A stretch of 64,000 nt of DNA from an uncultured Croceicoccus sp. (GTDB lineage Bacteria; Pseudomonadota; Alphaproteobacteria; Sphingomonadales; Sphingomonadaceae), in the NCBI RefSeq assembly GCF_947496385.1, contig NZ_CANMCP010000002.1, forward strand, positions 1 through 64,000, in the 5' to 3' direction. The stretch's first letter is position 1; each line of letters opens with the position of its first letter. Of this stretch, positions 23,958 through 32,320 are shown one piece after another. The notes under the pieces are model-generated. The model was not told the DNA's origin and searched no databases. It worked only from the letters and a program-made list of their open reading frames with translations. A program made the position numbers and the translations under genes.

Positions 23958-25541
23958 TCAGAACGTGAGCGCCCGCACAACGCGCACGCCGGTCAGCTGG
24001 CACGCGGCGTTCAGCACATCTTCGGGCACCGGATTGTCGACCGAAAGCAGCAGGACAGCCTCGCCGCCCGCGGCACGCCGGCCGAGGTGGAACGTGCCGA
24101 TATTGATGCCGTTTTCGCCAAGCAGCGTGCCGATGCGCCCGATGAAACCGGGCTGATCGTCATTGACGATATACATCATGTTTCCATCGAGATCGGCCTC
24201 GATCCCGACACCGAAAATATCGACGAGCCGTGGCTCCGCCTTGCCGAAGAGCGTGCCGGCCACCGAACGGTCGCCTGCCGAGGTGTCCACCGTCACGCGC
24301 ACGAGCGTCTGATACACGCCCTCGCGCTCGTTGCGGATTTCGCGCACCTCCAGCCCGCGCTCCTTCGCCAGGAACGGCGCGTTGACCATGTTCACGCTCT
24401 GCGAAAACCGCTTCATGAAGCCGGCAAGCACCGCGCCCGTGATCGGCTTCTGGTTGAGCTGCGCGGCGGCGCCCTCGACCTCGATGCTGATCTTGGTGAG
24501 GTTGTCGTGCGCCAGCTGCCCGATGAGGCTGCCCAGCTTTTCGGCGAGCGCCATGTAGGGGCGCAGCCGCGGCGCTTCCTCCGCCGAAAGCGACGGCATG
24601 TTGAGCGCGTTCGTCACCCCGCCATTGACGAGATAATCGCTGAGCTGTTCGGCGACCTGGAGCGCGACATTGACCTGCGCCTCGGTCGTGCTGGCGCCCA
24701 GATGCGGGGTGCAGTTGAAATTGGCCGTGCCGAACAGCGGGTTTTCCTTCGCCGGCTCCTCCTCGAACACGTCGAGCGCGGCGCCCGCGACATGGCCCGA
24801 TTCCAGCGCAGCCTTCAACGCGGCCTCGTCGATGAGCCCGCCGCGCGCGCAATTGACGATGCGCACGCCCTTCTTCGTCTTGGCGAGAGCTTCGGCGGAA
24901 AGGATATTGCGCGTCTCGTCGGTCAGCGGCGTGTGCAGCGTGATGAAATCCGCACGCTTGAGCAGTTCGTCGAGGTCAACCTTCTCCACGCCCATGTCGA
25001 TCGCGCGTTCCGCGGTCAGGAACGGATCATAGGCGACGATCTTCATCTTGAGACCGAGCGCGCGGCTGGCGACGATGGCGCCGATATTGCCCGCCCCGAT
25101 CAAGCCCAGCGTCTTGCCCGTGACCTCGACGCCCATGAAGCGGTTCTTTTCCCACTTGCCGGCCTGCGTGGACTCGTTCGCCTCCGGAATCTGGCGGGCG
25201 AGCGCCATCATCATCGCGATGGCATGTTCGGCGGTCGTGATCGAATTGCCGAACGGGGTGTTCATCACCACGACGCCCTTGGCCGAAGCGGCGGGAATAT
25301 CGACATTGTCGACACCGATCCCGGCGCGGCCGATAACCTTGAGATTGGTCGCCGCCTCGAGGATTTCGGGCGTGACCTTCGTGGAGGAACGGATGGCGAG
25401 GCCGTCATACTGGCCGATGATCGCCTTCAATTCGTCGGGCGTCTGACCGGTGATGACATCGACGTCACAGCCGCGCTCCTCGAAAATGCGGGCGGCGTTG
25501 GGATCCATCTTGTCGGAAATCAGGACTTTGGGCTTGGCCAT
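23958..25541 (-). CDS. serA: D-3-phosphoglycerate dehydrogenase
   Basis: This 527-residue long-form SerA catalyses the first step of serine synthesis, oxidising 3-phosphoglycerate with NAD. The nucleotide-binding GKTLGLIGAGNIGAIVASRA is near 140-160. Catalytic Arg, Glu and His are in NCARGGLIDEAAL and TPHLGASTTEAQ. An intervening domain follows, then a C-terminal ACT domain (NMMYIVNDDQPGFIGRIGTL, LLLSVDNPVPEDVL) that normally binds serine for feedback. It lies 105 nt downstream of serC with a terminator-like stem between them, and is followed by hisZ. Confidence 0.97.
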   Translation of the reverse strand: MAKPKVLISDKMDPNAARIFEERGCDVDVITGQTPDELKAIIGQYDGLAIRSSTKVTPEILEAATNLKVIGRAGIGVDNVDIPAASAKGVVVMNTPFGNSITTAEHAIAMMMALARQIPEANESTQAGKWEKNRFMGVEVTGKTLGLIGAGNIGAIVASRALGLKMKIVAYDPFLTAERAIDMGVEKVDLDELLKRADFITLHTPLTDETRNILSAEALAKTKKGVRIVNCARGGLIDEAALKAALESGHVAGAALDVFEEEPAKENPLFGTANFNCTPHLGASTTEAQVNVALQVAEQLSDYLVNGGVTNALNMPSLSAEEAPRLRPYMALAEKLGSLIGQLAHDNLTKISIEVEGAAAQLNQKPITGAVLAGFMKRFSQSVNMVNAPFLAKERGLEVREIRNEREGVYQTLVRVTVDTSAGDRSVAGTLFGKAEPRLVDIFGVGIEADLDGNMMYIVNDDQPGFIGRIGTLLGENGINIGTFHLGRRAAGGEAVLLLSVDNPVPEDVLNAACQLTGVRVVRALTF

Positions 25542-25607
25542 GGGAATGGTCCTCGTGTCTGTGCCGGGTGCGCGTCGGCGCGGCGATAACCGGCGAGAAT
25601 ATCAGGG

Positions 25608-25637
25608 AAAAAGGGTGCGGCTTGTGGTCGCCGCACC
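25608..25637 (-). terminator. Terminator-like stem between serC and serA
   Basis: GGTGCGGC (25614-25621) pairs perfectly with GCCGCACC (25630-25637) around an 8-nt loop. On the minus strand the stem is followed by CTTTTTCCC. It sits immediately after the serC stop codon and about 70 nt before serA. It would reduce or end serC transcription before serA, implying partial read-through or a separate serA promoter. Confidence 0.75.
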
Positions 25638-25646
25638 GCAAGAGAA

Positions 25647-26768
25647 TTACGCCTTCAGCGCGTTCCAGGCATAATCGAGCCAGGGGCCGAGCGCCTCGAT
25701 ATCGGCGGTGTCGACCGTCGCCCCGCACCAGATGCGCAGGCCCGGCGGTGCATCGCGATACCCGGCGACATCATAGGCCGCGCCCTCATCCTCCAGCAAT
25801 TTGGCGAAGGATTTGATGAAAGTCGCGTCCGCGCCCTCGACCGTGAGACAGACCGAGGTGTTGGACCTGATCGCCGGATCGGCCACCAGGTGCCCGAGCC
25901 ATGCGCGGTCCTGCACAATGGTGTCGAGCGCGGCGGCATTGGCATCGGCGCGGCGCTTCATCTCGGCGGCGCCGCCGATGGATTTCGCCCATTCGAGCGA
26001 AAAGATCGCATCCTCGACCGCGAGCATCGAGGGCGTGTTGATCGTCTCGCCCTTGAAAATGCCCTCGATCAGCTTGCCGCCCTTGGTCATGCGGAACACT
26101 TTGGGCAGCGGCCATGCGGGCGTGTAGCTTTCCAGCCGCTCGACCGCGCGCGGGCCGAGGATCAGCACGCCATGCGCACCCTCGCCGCCCATCGCCTTCT
26201 GCCAGCTGAAGGTCGCGACATCCACCTTGCTCCAGTCGATGTCCTGCGCGAAAACGGCGCTGGTCGCGTCGGCAAAGCTCAGACCTTCGCGGTCGTCGGG
26301 GATCCAGTCGGCGCCCGGCACGCGCACGCCCGAGGTCGTCCCGTTCCAGGTGAACAGCACGTCATGCGACCAGTCCACCGCGGACAGGTCGGGAATTTCG
26401 CCATAATCGGCGCGCATCACGGTCGGGTCGATTTTCAGCTGCTTGACCGCATCGGTGACCCAGCCTTCGCCAAAGCTTTCCCACGCCAGCGTCGTCACGG
26501 GCCGCGCACCCAGCATCGTCCACATTGCCATTTCGTAGGCGCCGGTATCGGAGCCCGGCACGATGCCGATGCGATGCGTGTCGGGCAGGTTCAGCACCTC
26601 GCGCATCAGGTCGATGCAATACGCGAGACGCGCCTTGCCGATCTTCGAGCGGTGCGAACGGCCGAGCGATTCGCTGTCGAGTTTGGAGGCATCCCACACC
26701 GGCGGCTTTGCGCACGGGCCGGATGAGAAAAAGGGACGCTGCGGGAGCGTCGGCTTGGTATCGGTCAT
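25647..26768 (-). CDS. serC: Phosphoserine aminotransferase
   Basis: This 373-residue PLP-dependent aminotransferase converts 3-phosphohydroxypyruvate and glutamate to phosphoserine. It is of the alphaproteobacterial SerC type (FFSSGPCAKPPVWD at the N-terminus, GRSHRSKIGKARL). The PLP lysine lies in FSWQKAMGGEGAHG (about 195), and TWNGTTSGVRVPGADWI helps bind cofactor. AAGGAGAG precedes the ATG at 26768; the upstream open frame to 26852 lacks support. It is the first gene of the serC-serA pair. Confidence 0.96.
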   Translation of the reverse strand: MTDTKPTLPQRPFFSSGPCAKPPVWDASKLDSESLGRSHRSKIGKARLAYCIDLMREVLNLPDTHRIGIVPGSDTGAYEMAMWTMLGARPVTTLAWESFGEGWVTDAVKQLKIDPTVMRADYGEIPDLSAVDWSHDVLFTWNGTTSGVRVPGADWIPDDREGLSFADATSAVFAQDIDWSKVDVATFSWQKAMGGEGAHGVLILGPRAVERLESYTPAWPLPKVFRMTKGGKLIEGIFKGETINTPSMLAVEDAIFSLEWAKSIGGAAEMKRRADANAAALDTIVQDRAWLGHLVADPAIRSNTSVCLTVEGADATFIKSFAKLLEDEGAAYDVAGYRDAPPGLRIWCGATVDTADIEALGPWLDYAWNALKA

Positions 26769-26944
26769 GTATTCTCTCCTTTCAGAGAGCTCGCGCGGCG
26801 TTGGGACCGCGTGGCCCGTCGGCGGCACTACAGCGTGCGCCGGCCAAGTCAAGCGGCGGGGCGCGCCTGTGTGAAATTATCGTTCGCCGATCATGCGGCG
26901 AATGGCGCATTGGCGTCGCGGAGCGGTTGTTATAGGGAGCACAT

Positions 26945-27634
26945 ATGTCGAACCGGGTCCCGCCAATGCAGTTCCGCCGCCTGCCGCGCATCAGCGTCGC
27001 CATGGCGCTTTTGCTGTCCGCCTGCGTCGGCGATGCGCCCGCGCCGTCGCGCGATACGCGTGGGCCCGGCACGGGCACCGGCGCGCTGGGCGATGCGGCC
27101 GTGCGCCAATGTCGTGCCTTGCTCGGCGAGGCTGGCGTCGCCTTCACCCCGGCGCAGGATTTGTTCGCGGGCAAGGGCTGCGACAGCACCAATGCGGTCT
27201 ATCTCCAAAGCCTGCCGAGCGATGATTCGCGCATGTCGCTGTCGAATCTCGACCGGGTGTACTGCCCGCTTGCCGACAGTTTCGCCGGATGGGCCCGCTA
27301 TGGCGTCAATCGCGCGGCGGAGCAGATCATGGGTAGCCCGGTGATGAAGATCGAGACTTTCGGAAGCTATTCCTGTCGCAATGTCGCGGGGACCGGGCGA
27401 CGTTCTGCCCACTCCAACGCGCAGGCGATCGACATATCCGCCTTCGTGCTCGCCGATGGGCGGCGTGTGACCGTGCTCGACGGGTGGAACGGTTCGCGCG
27501 CAGAACGCGAATTTCTGCGCGCCGTGCATCAAAGCGCATGCAAACGGTTCGGCACGACGCTCGGCCCGGACTATAACGCGGCGCATCGCAATCATTTTCA
27601 CGTCGAGCCGGGCGGCGGCGGTTTCTGCCGCTAG
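26945..27634 (+). CDS. Extensin-like (DUF-type pfam06904) lipoprotein
   Basis: This 229-residue exported protein has a probable lipobox (ALLLSACVG, Cys about 27). It carries the extensin-like C-terminal domain common in alphaproteobacteria: RQCRALLGEAGVAFTP, DRVYCPLADSFAGWARYGV, SYSCRNVAGT, RSAHSNAQAIDISAFVLADG and AHRNHFHVEPGGG. The His/Asp/His pattern (SAHSNAQAID and HFHVE) resembles zinc D-alanyl-D-alanine or L,D-peptidases, so a cell-wall hydrolase activity is plausible. Several Cys may form disulfides. GGGAGCAC precedes the ATG. It is divergent from serC. Confidence 0.88.
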   Translation: MSNRVPPMQFRRLPRISVAMALLLSACVGDAPAPSRDTRGPGTGTGALGDAAVRQCRALLGEAGVAFTPAQDLFAGKGCDSTNAVYLQSLPSDDSRMSLSNLDRVYCPLADSFAGWARYGVNRAAEQIMGSPVMKIETFGSYSCRNVAGTGRRSAHSNAQAIDISAFVLADGRRVTVLDGWNGSRAEREFLRAVHQSACKRFGTTLGPDYNAAHRNHFHVEPGGGGFCR

Positions 27635-27688
27635 GCCTTGCTCGCGTGATCGCCGCATCCTCCCGATTTCCCGCTCCCGGAGCATAGA

Positions 27689-28261
27689 ATGGACGCTTTC
27701 CTCACATCGACACTGGTGGTCGCCCTGGCCGAGATCGGCGACAAGACGATGCTGCTCGCGATCGTGCTCGCCACCCGGTTCCGGCGGCCTTTCGCCATTG
27801 CGGCGGGCATATTTCTCGCCACGATCGCCAATCATTTCCTCGCGGCGCTGCTGGGTGCGACGGCCGCGGCGTGGCTCGACAGCGAGTGGTTTCGCTATGG
27901 CGTGGCGGCGGGTTTCGTGGCGATGGGCCTCTGGACGCTCATCCCCGACACATTCGACGAGGATGACGAACCGCGTTCGCGCGGCGGGGCGTTCGTGACG
28001 ACGTTGATCGCGTTTTTCCTCGTCGAAATGGGCGACAAGACGCAGATCGCGACCATCGCGCTGGGTGCGCAATTCGCGGCGACCGGGTGGGTGACTGCGG
28101 GCACGACCCTCGGCATGATGATCGCCAATCTGCCGGCGATCTGGCTGGGCGACGCGCTGGTCCGGCGGGTATCGCTGAAGGTCGTGCGCACCATCGCGGC
28201 CGCGCTGTTCCTCGCCATCGGGATCTGGCTTCTCGCGCAGACGGCAGGCTGGCTCCCCTAA
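27689..28261 (+). CDS. TMEM165/GDT1 family membrane transporter (UPF0016)
   Basis: This 190-residue inner-membrane protein has about six helices and the two hallmark repeats ALAEIGDKTMLLAIVLATRF (about 11-30) and LVEMGDKTQIATIALGAQF (about 112-130). The E-x-G-D-K-T motif is expected to bind the transported cation. Relatives export or exchange Mn2+ or Ca2+ (MneA, GDT1). Length is typical. It lies 54 nt after the extensin-like gene and overlaps the convergent GNAT gene by 4 nt. Mn2+ homeostasis is the likely role, inferred from family. Confidence 0.92.
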   Translation: MDAFLTSTLVVALAEIGDKTMLLAIVLATRFRRPFAIAAGIFLATIANHFLAALLGATAAAWLDSEWFRYGVAAGFVAMGLWTLIPDTFDEDDEPRSRGGAFVTTLIAFFLVEMGDKTQIATIALGAQFAATGWVTAGTTLGMMIANLPAIWLGDALVRRVSLKVVRTIAAALFLAIGIWLLAQTAGWLP

Positions 28262-28767
28262 CCCCCCGTCGCAACGCGTTCGAGCAGCACGACCGTATCG
28301 CCGAGATGGATCCCCTCGCCAAAGGAACGATACCCGAGCTTGTCCGCGACACGCAGGCTGCGCGCATTGTCGGGCGATATGATGCAGACCGTCCGGCGCG
28401 GCGAGACATGCGCATCGAGCCAGCCATGCGCGGCAATCGCGCCCTCGGTTGCGAAACCGTGCCCGTGCGCCGCCGCGGTAAACACCCACGCAGCTTCGGG
28501 ATAGCCGTCGATGCACTCGATGCCGCGCCTGAAATCGCTCAGCCCGACATTGCCGAGAAACTCCTGCGTCTGGCGGTCGAATGCCATGAACATGCCGTAA
28601 CCCTGCAAGGCCCAGTTGCCCGCCATACGCTGAAACCGGTGCCAGCTTTCATGCTCGGTCGTCGGGCCGAGCCCGAAATCGGGGGCGAGTTCCATCGCGC
28701 GATGGGCGGGATAATCCTCCATCCGCGCCGGGCGCAGCAACAGACGTTCGGTGACTATGGGTTCCAT
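28258..28767 (-). CDS. GNAT family N-acetyltransferase
   Basis: This 169-residue acetyltransferase is of the RimJ/RimL type. It opens with TERLLLRPARMEDYPAHRAM, continues with EFLGNVGLSDFRRGIECIDG and the acetyl-CoA loop GHGFATEGAIAAHGWLDAHV. ISPDNARSLRVADKLGYRSF closes the domain. This subgroup acetylates ribosomal proteins, antibiotics or small metabolites; the acceptor is not evident. It is monocistronic or the last gene of a short leftward unit, and its 3' end overlaps the GDT1-type gene by 4 nt. Confidence 0.9.
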   Translation of the reverse strand: MEPIVTERLLLRPARMEDYPAHRAMELAPDFGLGPTTEHESWHRFQRMAGNWALQGYGMFMAFDRQTQEFLGNVGLSDFRRGIECIDGYPEAAWVFTAAAHGHGFATEGAIAAHGWLDAHVSPRRTVCIISPDNARSLRVADKLGYRSFGEGIHLGDTVVLLERVATGG

Positions 28768-28878
28768 GCGGATAATTTTCGCGCAGCCTGCGCCCTATGA
28801 CAAGCGGAATGACCTTGGCGGGCCGGATGCGCTACCCATCCGACCCGCCCGGCCCCTTCGCTGCGTGTTGTTGAACCG

Positions 28879-29496
28879 TTAGTGCATCCAGTCGCCGAGC
28901 GACGCCTCGAGCTTGAGCCGCACCGCTTCTGCCGCGTGCCGCGCGCCGAGCTTGTCCATCATGTTGCCGCGATGGATCTCGACGGTGCGCGGGCTGATGG
29001 AAAGATCCCGGGCGATGTCCTTGTTGCTGCGCCCCTGCGTCAGCCGGTCGAGAACCTCCCGCTCCCGGTTGGACAGGATCGAGATGCGGAGCCGCGCCTC
29101 GATCGCGCGGCGGCGATATTCGGCTTGATTCGCGGCCTCTGCGGAAACCCGGGTGATCGCGGCCTGCAATGCGCTGTCATCCGCCGGTTGAGAGAGATAG
29201 TCGAGCGCCCCGGCCCGCATCGCGGCGACAACACGCTCAAGCCCCGGATCGGATGCCATGGCGATGATCGGGAGCCATCCGCCATTGTCGGACATCGCCT
29301 GTATCAGCCCGTCGATGCCGCCGTTTTCGGGGTCGTCCTGCGCGAGGATGATGCCCTTCTCCGGCATGTGCTGGCACAATTCGCCGACATCGGCATACAC
29401 TTCCGCATGATGCCTGAGGTTGAAGACAACCCGGGAAAAAGCGGCGCGGTTGCGGGGGTCGGCGTCGACGATGTGGATTGTTGTTCGCTGTTCCAT
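28879..29496 (-). CDS. FixJ-like response regulator with atypical receiver
   Basis: This 205-residue protein has an N-terminal receiver domain and a LuxR-type helix-turn-helix (ILSNREREVLDRLTQGRSNK, DIARDLSISPRTVEIHRGNM). In the receiver the acceptor Asp can be aligned in LAQDDPENGGIDGL. However, the otherwise invariant Lys before Pro is Gln (DYLSQPADD) and the Thr/Ser of beta-4 is Ala or Met (IIAMASDPG). It may therefore be phosphorylated poorly or act without phosphorylation. No kinase gene is adjacent. It lies just upstream on the same strand from the GNAT gene and downstream of the Anbu operon. Confidence 0.9.
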   Translation of the reverse strand: MEQRTTIHIVDADPRNRAAFSRVVFNLRHHAEVYADVGELCQHMPEKGIILAQDDPENGGIDGLIQAMSDNGGWLPIIAMASDPGLERVVAAMRAGALDYLSQPADDSALQAAITRVSAEAANQAEYRRRAIEARLRISILSNREREVLDRLTQGRSNKDIARDLSISPRTVEIHRGNMMDKLGARHAAEAVRLKLEASLGDWMH

Positions 29497-29651
29497 GTCC
29501 CGGATGATGCACCGGGGTTCGGACCACGGCCATTACGGTTAAATCCGGTATGGACCTATTGGAAACGGTTAACCACGCGCCCGGCGAAAATCGGACAAAT
29601 CATCATCCGATATGGTTGCAACAGGCGAGACACAGAGCGCCGACGCAACCA

Positions 29652-30407
29652 TCACGATTGCGAATCGTCATTATAAAAACTGTAATCCGGCAATGAATGG
29701 AAGGCCGACCGCAACGCTTCGCCCCATCCGGAAGAGATTGCGTTGAAATAGGGATCATCGGCCATGATGCGCCGTTCGTGCTTCGGCTCGAACAGATCGC
29801 GTTCGAGCACCGTCACGTCGAGCGGCATGCCCACCGACAGGTTCGCGGCCAGCGTAGAGTCCATCGACACCATCAAAAGCTTGACCGCGTCTTCGAAACT
29901 CATGTTCCAGTCGTAGCCGCGCAGGATGATCGGACGGCCGTATTTCGTTTCGCCGATCTGGAAAAACGGCGTGTCGGTCGACGCCTCGATGAAATTGCCT
30001 TCGGGGTAAATCATGAAGAGGCGCGGTTCCATGCCCTCGATCTGTCCGGCGACAATGATGGACGCGGTGAATTTCGGGCCGCCCGACTGCCCCTTGTTCG
30101 ACATCTGCCGCTGTATCACGACATCGCGCAGGAGGTCGCCCACCATGTTCGCCACCTGGAACATGGTCGGCGCCTTGAAGATCGTCGGCTCGCGCTCCTC
30201 AGGCGTTTTGTTGCGCTCCTCCAGCTGGCTGATGACGGCCTGCGTCGTCGCCAGATTGCCAGCGGTCATCATCGTGATGACGCGGTCCTCGCCCTGAAAC
30301 GTGGTCATCTTGCGAAACACCGAGATATTGTCGACGCCGGAATTGGTCCGCGTATCGCTCATCATCACGATGCCCTTGTCGAGCAGCATGCCGACACAAT
30401 AGGTCAT
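29652..30407 (-). CDS. Anbu-type proteasome-like peptidase
   Basis: This 251-residue Ntn-hydrolase is of the Anbu (ancestral beta subunit, also bacterial proteasome homologue) family. The N-terminal Thr2 directly after the initiator Met is the expected nucleophile (MTYCVGMLL). Asp in MSDTRTNSGVD and Lys in SVFRKMTTF complete the usual proteasome-like triad. Later motifs IVAGQIEG and GETKYGRPIILRGYDW are typical. AAAGGATATAATGC precedes the ATG. It is the last gene of the unit with ATP-grasp, alpha-E and transglutaminase genes, the conserved Anbu neighbourhood. Anbu assembles into open ring- or helix-like oligomers in characterised species; its substrates are unknown. Confidence 0.93.
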   Translation of the reverse strand: MTYCVGMLLDKGIVMMSDTRTNSGVDNISVFRKMTTFQGEDRVITMMTAGNLATTQAVISQLEERNKTPEEREPTIFKAPTMFQVANMVGDLLRDVVIQRQMSNKGQSGGPKFTASIIVAGQIEGMEPRLFMIYPEGNFIEASTDTPFFQIGETKYGRPIILRGYDWNMSFEDAVKLLMVSMDSTLAANLSVGMPLDVTVLERDLFEPKHERRIMADDPYFNAISSGWGEALRSAFHSLPDYSFYNDDSQS

Positions 30408-30510
30408 GCATTATATCCTTTGAATCTTCGGTCTGCTGCGCCGCTCTATCGCATGAAAAGCGTAATTGCGACGCCTGTGCGACGGTACGCGGTGCTGCGT
30501 AAGCGTGCGA

Positions 30511-31323
30511 TTACTGGTCCACGGTCTGTTGCGCGACGGCCAGTTCGACGGTCATGGAATCGGTGTGTCCACCGCTCGAAATGCCGGTGATCGGCGCGGC
30601 TTCGCGGTAATCGCGGCCGGTGGCCACGCGGACATAGCGCGCATCGGGGCTAATCTGGTTCGAGATGTCGAACCCGACCCAGCCAAGCCCCGCGACGAAC
30701 GCCTCGGCCCAGGCGTGACCCGCTTCCTGATCGACTCGGTCGTTCATCATCAGATAGCCGCTGACATAGCGGGCCGGGACCTTCATGATACGCGCGCAAC
30801 CCAGGAATATATGGGCATGATCCTGACACACGCCGGTCCCCGCGCCCAGCGCCTCCGACGCGGTGGTCTGCGACGTGGTCGTGCCCGTTTCGTAGCGCAC
30901 CGCATCGATGATCGCGGCCGAAAGCGCGTGCATCGTTTGAAGCATATCATCCCCGCCCGACACACGGTCGACAAGCGCGCGCATCGCCGCATCGGGCCGG
31001 GTCAGGTCGGTCTGCGTATTGAAATGCCACAGCGGCAGATCGCCCGCGTGGCGCCCGATGATCCCCGCCTTGTCGTCGGTATCGACCATGCCCTTGCACG
31101 CGATCTCGACATGGGTGACGCCGGGATCGACCTCGACCAATACGGTGGTGTTGCAATTGTGATCCTCGTAGCTCAGCTGTTCGCGCGCGCCGTCATATTC
31201 CATGTCCCAGGACAGGACCTCCTGCCCGCTCGTCGACTTGGGCGTGAGGCGCAGACGTTGCAGGCCGTGAACGACCGGCTCGTCGAAATCGTAACGCGTG
31301 CGGTGCGAGATGGAGAGACGCAT
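30511..31323 (-). CDS. Transglutaminase-like cysteine peptidase family protein
   Basis: This 270-residue cytosolic protein has an N-terminal beta-rich domain (SHRTRYDFDEPVVHGLQRLR) and a transglutaminase-like core. The catalytic triad can be placed at Cys166 (GAGTGVCQDHAHI), His203 (EAGHAWAEAFV) and Asp219 (GWVGFDIS). Such proteins in Anbu loci are proposed to cleave or form isopeptide-like bonds. No signal peptide is visible. It is separated by 15 nt from the alpha-E gene and by 103 nt from Anbu, in one transcription direction. Confidence 0.93.
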   Translation of the reverse strand: MRLSISHRTRYDFDEPVVHGLQRLRLTPKSTSGQEVLSWDMEYDGAREQLSYEDHNCNTTVLVEVDPGVTHVEIACKGMVDTDDKAGIIGRHAGDLPLWHFNTQTDLTRPDAAMRALVDRVSGGDDMLQTMHALSAAIIDAVRYETGTTTSQTTASEALGAGTGVCQDHAHIFLGCARIMKVPARYVSGYLMMNDRVDQEAGHAWAEAFVAGLGWVGFDISNQISPDARYVRVATGRDYREAAPITGISSGGHTDSMTVELAVAQQTVDQ

Positions 31324-31338
31324 AACCCTTGTGACTTT

Positions 31339-32289
31339 CTATTCGACGAAGCGGTAATCGTGCTGAATCGCGGCGGCGATGCGCTGATTCTGCGCGACGA
31401 AGCCGGTGAGGAATTCGTGCAGGCCCTGCTCGAATATGCTGGAGACGGTCTGATCGTGGAGCGCGACATCGGCGCCCCGCATCAATTCGTGCGCCTCGAC
31501 CTCGCCGCCGTATTGCAGCGCCAGATTGCCCAGATTGGCGCGCAGCTTTTCGTAGCAGAAGCTGAGCGAGCGGGGGAACCGCCCGTCGAGCACGAGGAAA
31601 TCGACGATGCCGCGCGCGTCCATCTGTCCGGCATTGAGCCAGCGATAGGCCCGTTCGGCACCGAGCGAGCGCAGGATCGTCTCCCACTGCACATTGTCGA
31701 GGCTCGACCCGACATAGGACAGCGAGGGCAGCAGCACGTAATATTTGACGTCGACGATCCGCGCGGTGTTGTCCGCCCGTTCGAGGAATTGCCCGATGCG
31801 CCCGAAATTGAAGATGTCGTTGCGCAGCATTCCGCCGAGCATCGCGCCGCGCACCTGCGTGGTCTGATGCCGGATGAGGTCGAGCACATCGTTGAGATTG
31901 GTGTTGCGCACCGGCCGGCGCAGCGCATCACGCACCGTCATCCAGCTTTCGTTGACCGCCTCCCACAATTCGCGGGTGATCGCGGCGCGCACGCCCCGGG
32001 CATTGTTGCGTGCCATTTCCATGATGGCGAGCACGCTCGTATGGTTGTCCGGATCGCGCAGGATGAAATTATAGACGTTCGGACCGGAATAATCGTCGCG
32101 CCCGTATTTCTCCTCGAACGCGGGCTGAAGGCCGGCGGTCACGATGACGGAGCGCCATTCGCCGCTGCTCACCGTCTTGTCGCGGGTGAGCGCCATCCGA
32201 AAGCCCGTGTCGATGAGGCGCGCATAGTTTTCGGCCCGTTCCAGATAGCGGAACATCCAGTAGATATTGTTCGCAGACCGGCCCAGCAT
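31339..32289 (-). CDS. Alpha-E domain protein
   Basis: This 316-residue all-helical protein has the alpha-E signature at its N-terminus (MLGRSANNIYWMFRYLERAE, NYARLID) and repeated helical blocks (LILRDPDNHTSVLAIMEMAR, REQ-type LWEAVNESWM). It continues with GQFLERADNTARIVDVKYY and EAHELMRGADVALHD. Alpha-E proteins occur almost only with circularly permuted ATP-grasp and transglutaminase genes, sometimes fused to them, and have no known activity. GGGGAGG lies 6 nt before the ATG at 32289. It follows the ATP-grasp gene by 31 nt. Confidence 0.92.
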   Translation of the reverse strand: MLGRSANNIYWMFRYLERAENYARLIDTGFRMALTRDKTVSSGEWRSVIVTAGLQPAFEEKYGRDDYSGPNVYNFILRDPDNHTSVLAIMEMARNNARGVRAAITRELWEAVNESWMTVRDALRRPVRNTNLNDVLDLIRHQTTQVRGAMLGGMLRNDIFNFGRIGQFLERADNTARIVDVKYYVLLPSLSYVGSSLDNVQWETILRSLGAERAYRWLNAGQMDARGIVDFLVLDGRFPRSLSFCYEKLRANLGNLALQYGGEVEAHELMRGADVALHDQTVSSIFEQGLHEFLTGFVAQNQRIAAAIQHDYRFVE

Positions 32290-32320
32290 CAACGCGCCTC
32301 CCCATGATTGTCGCGCATGC

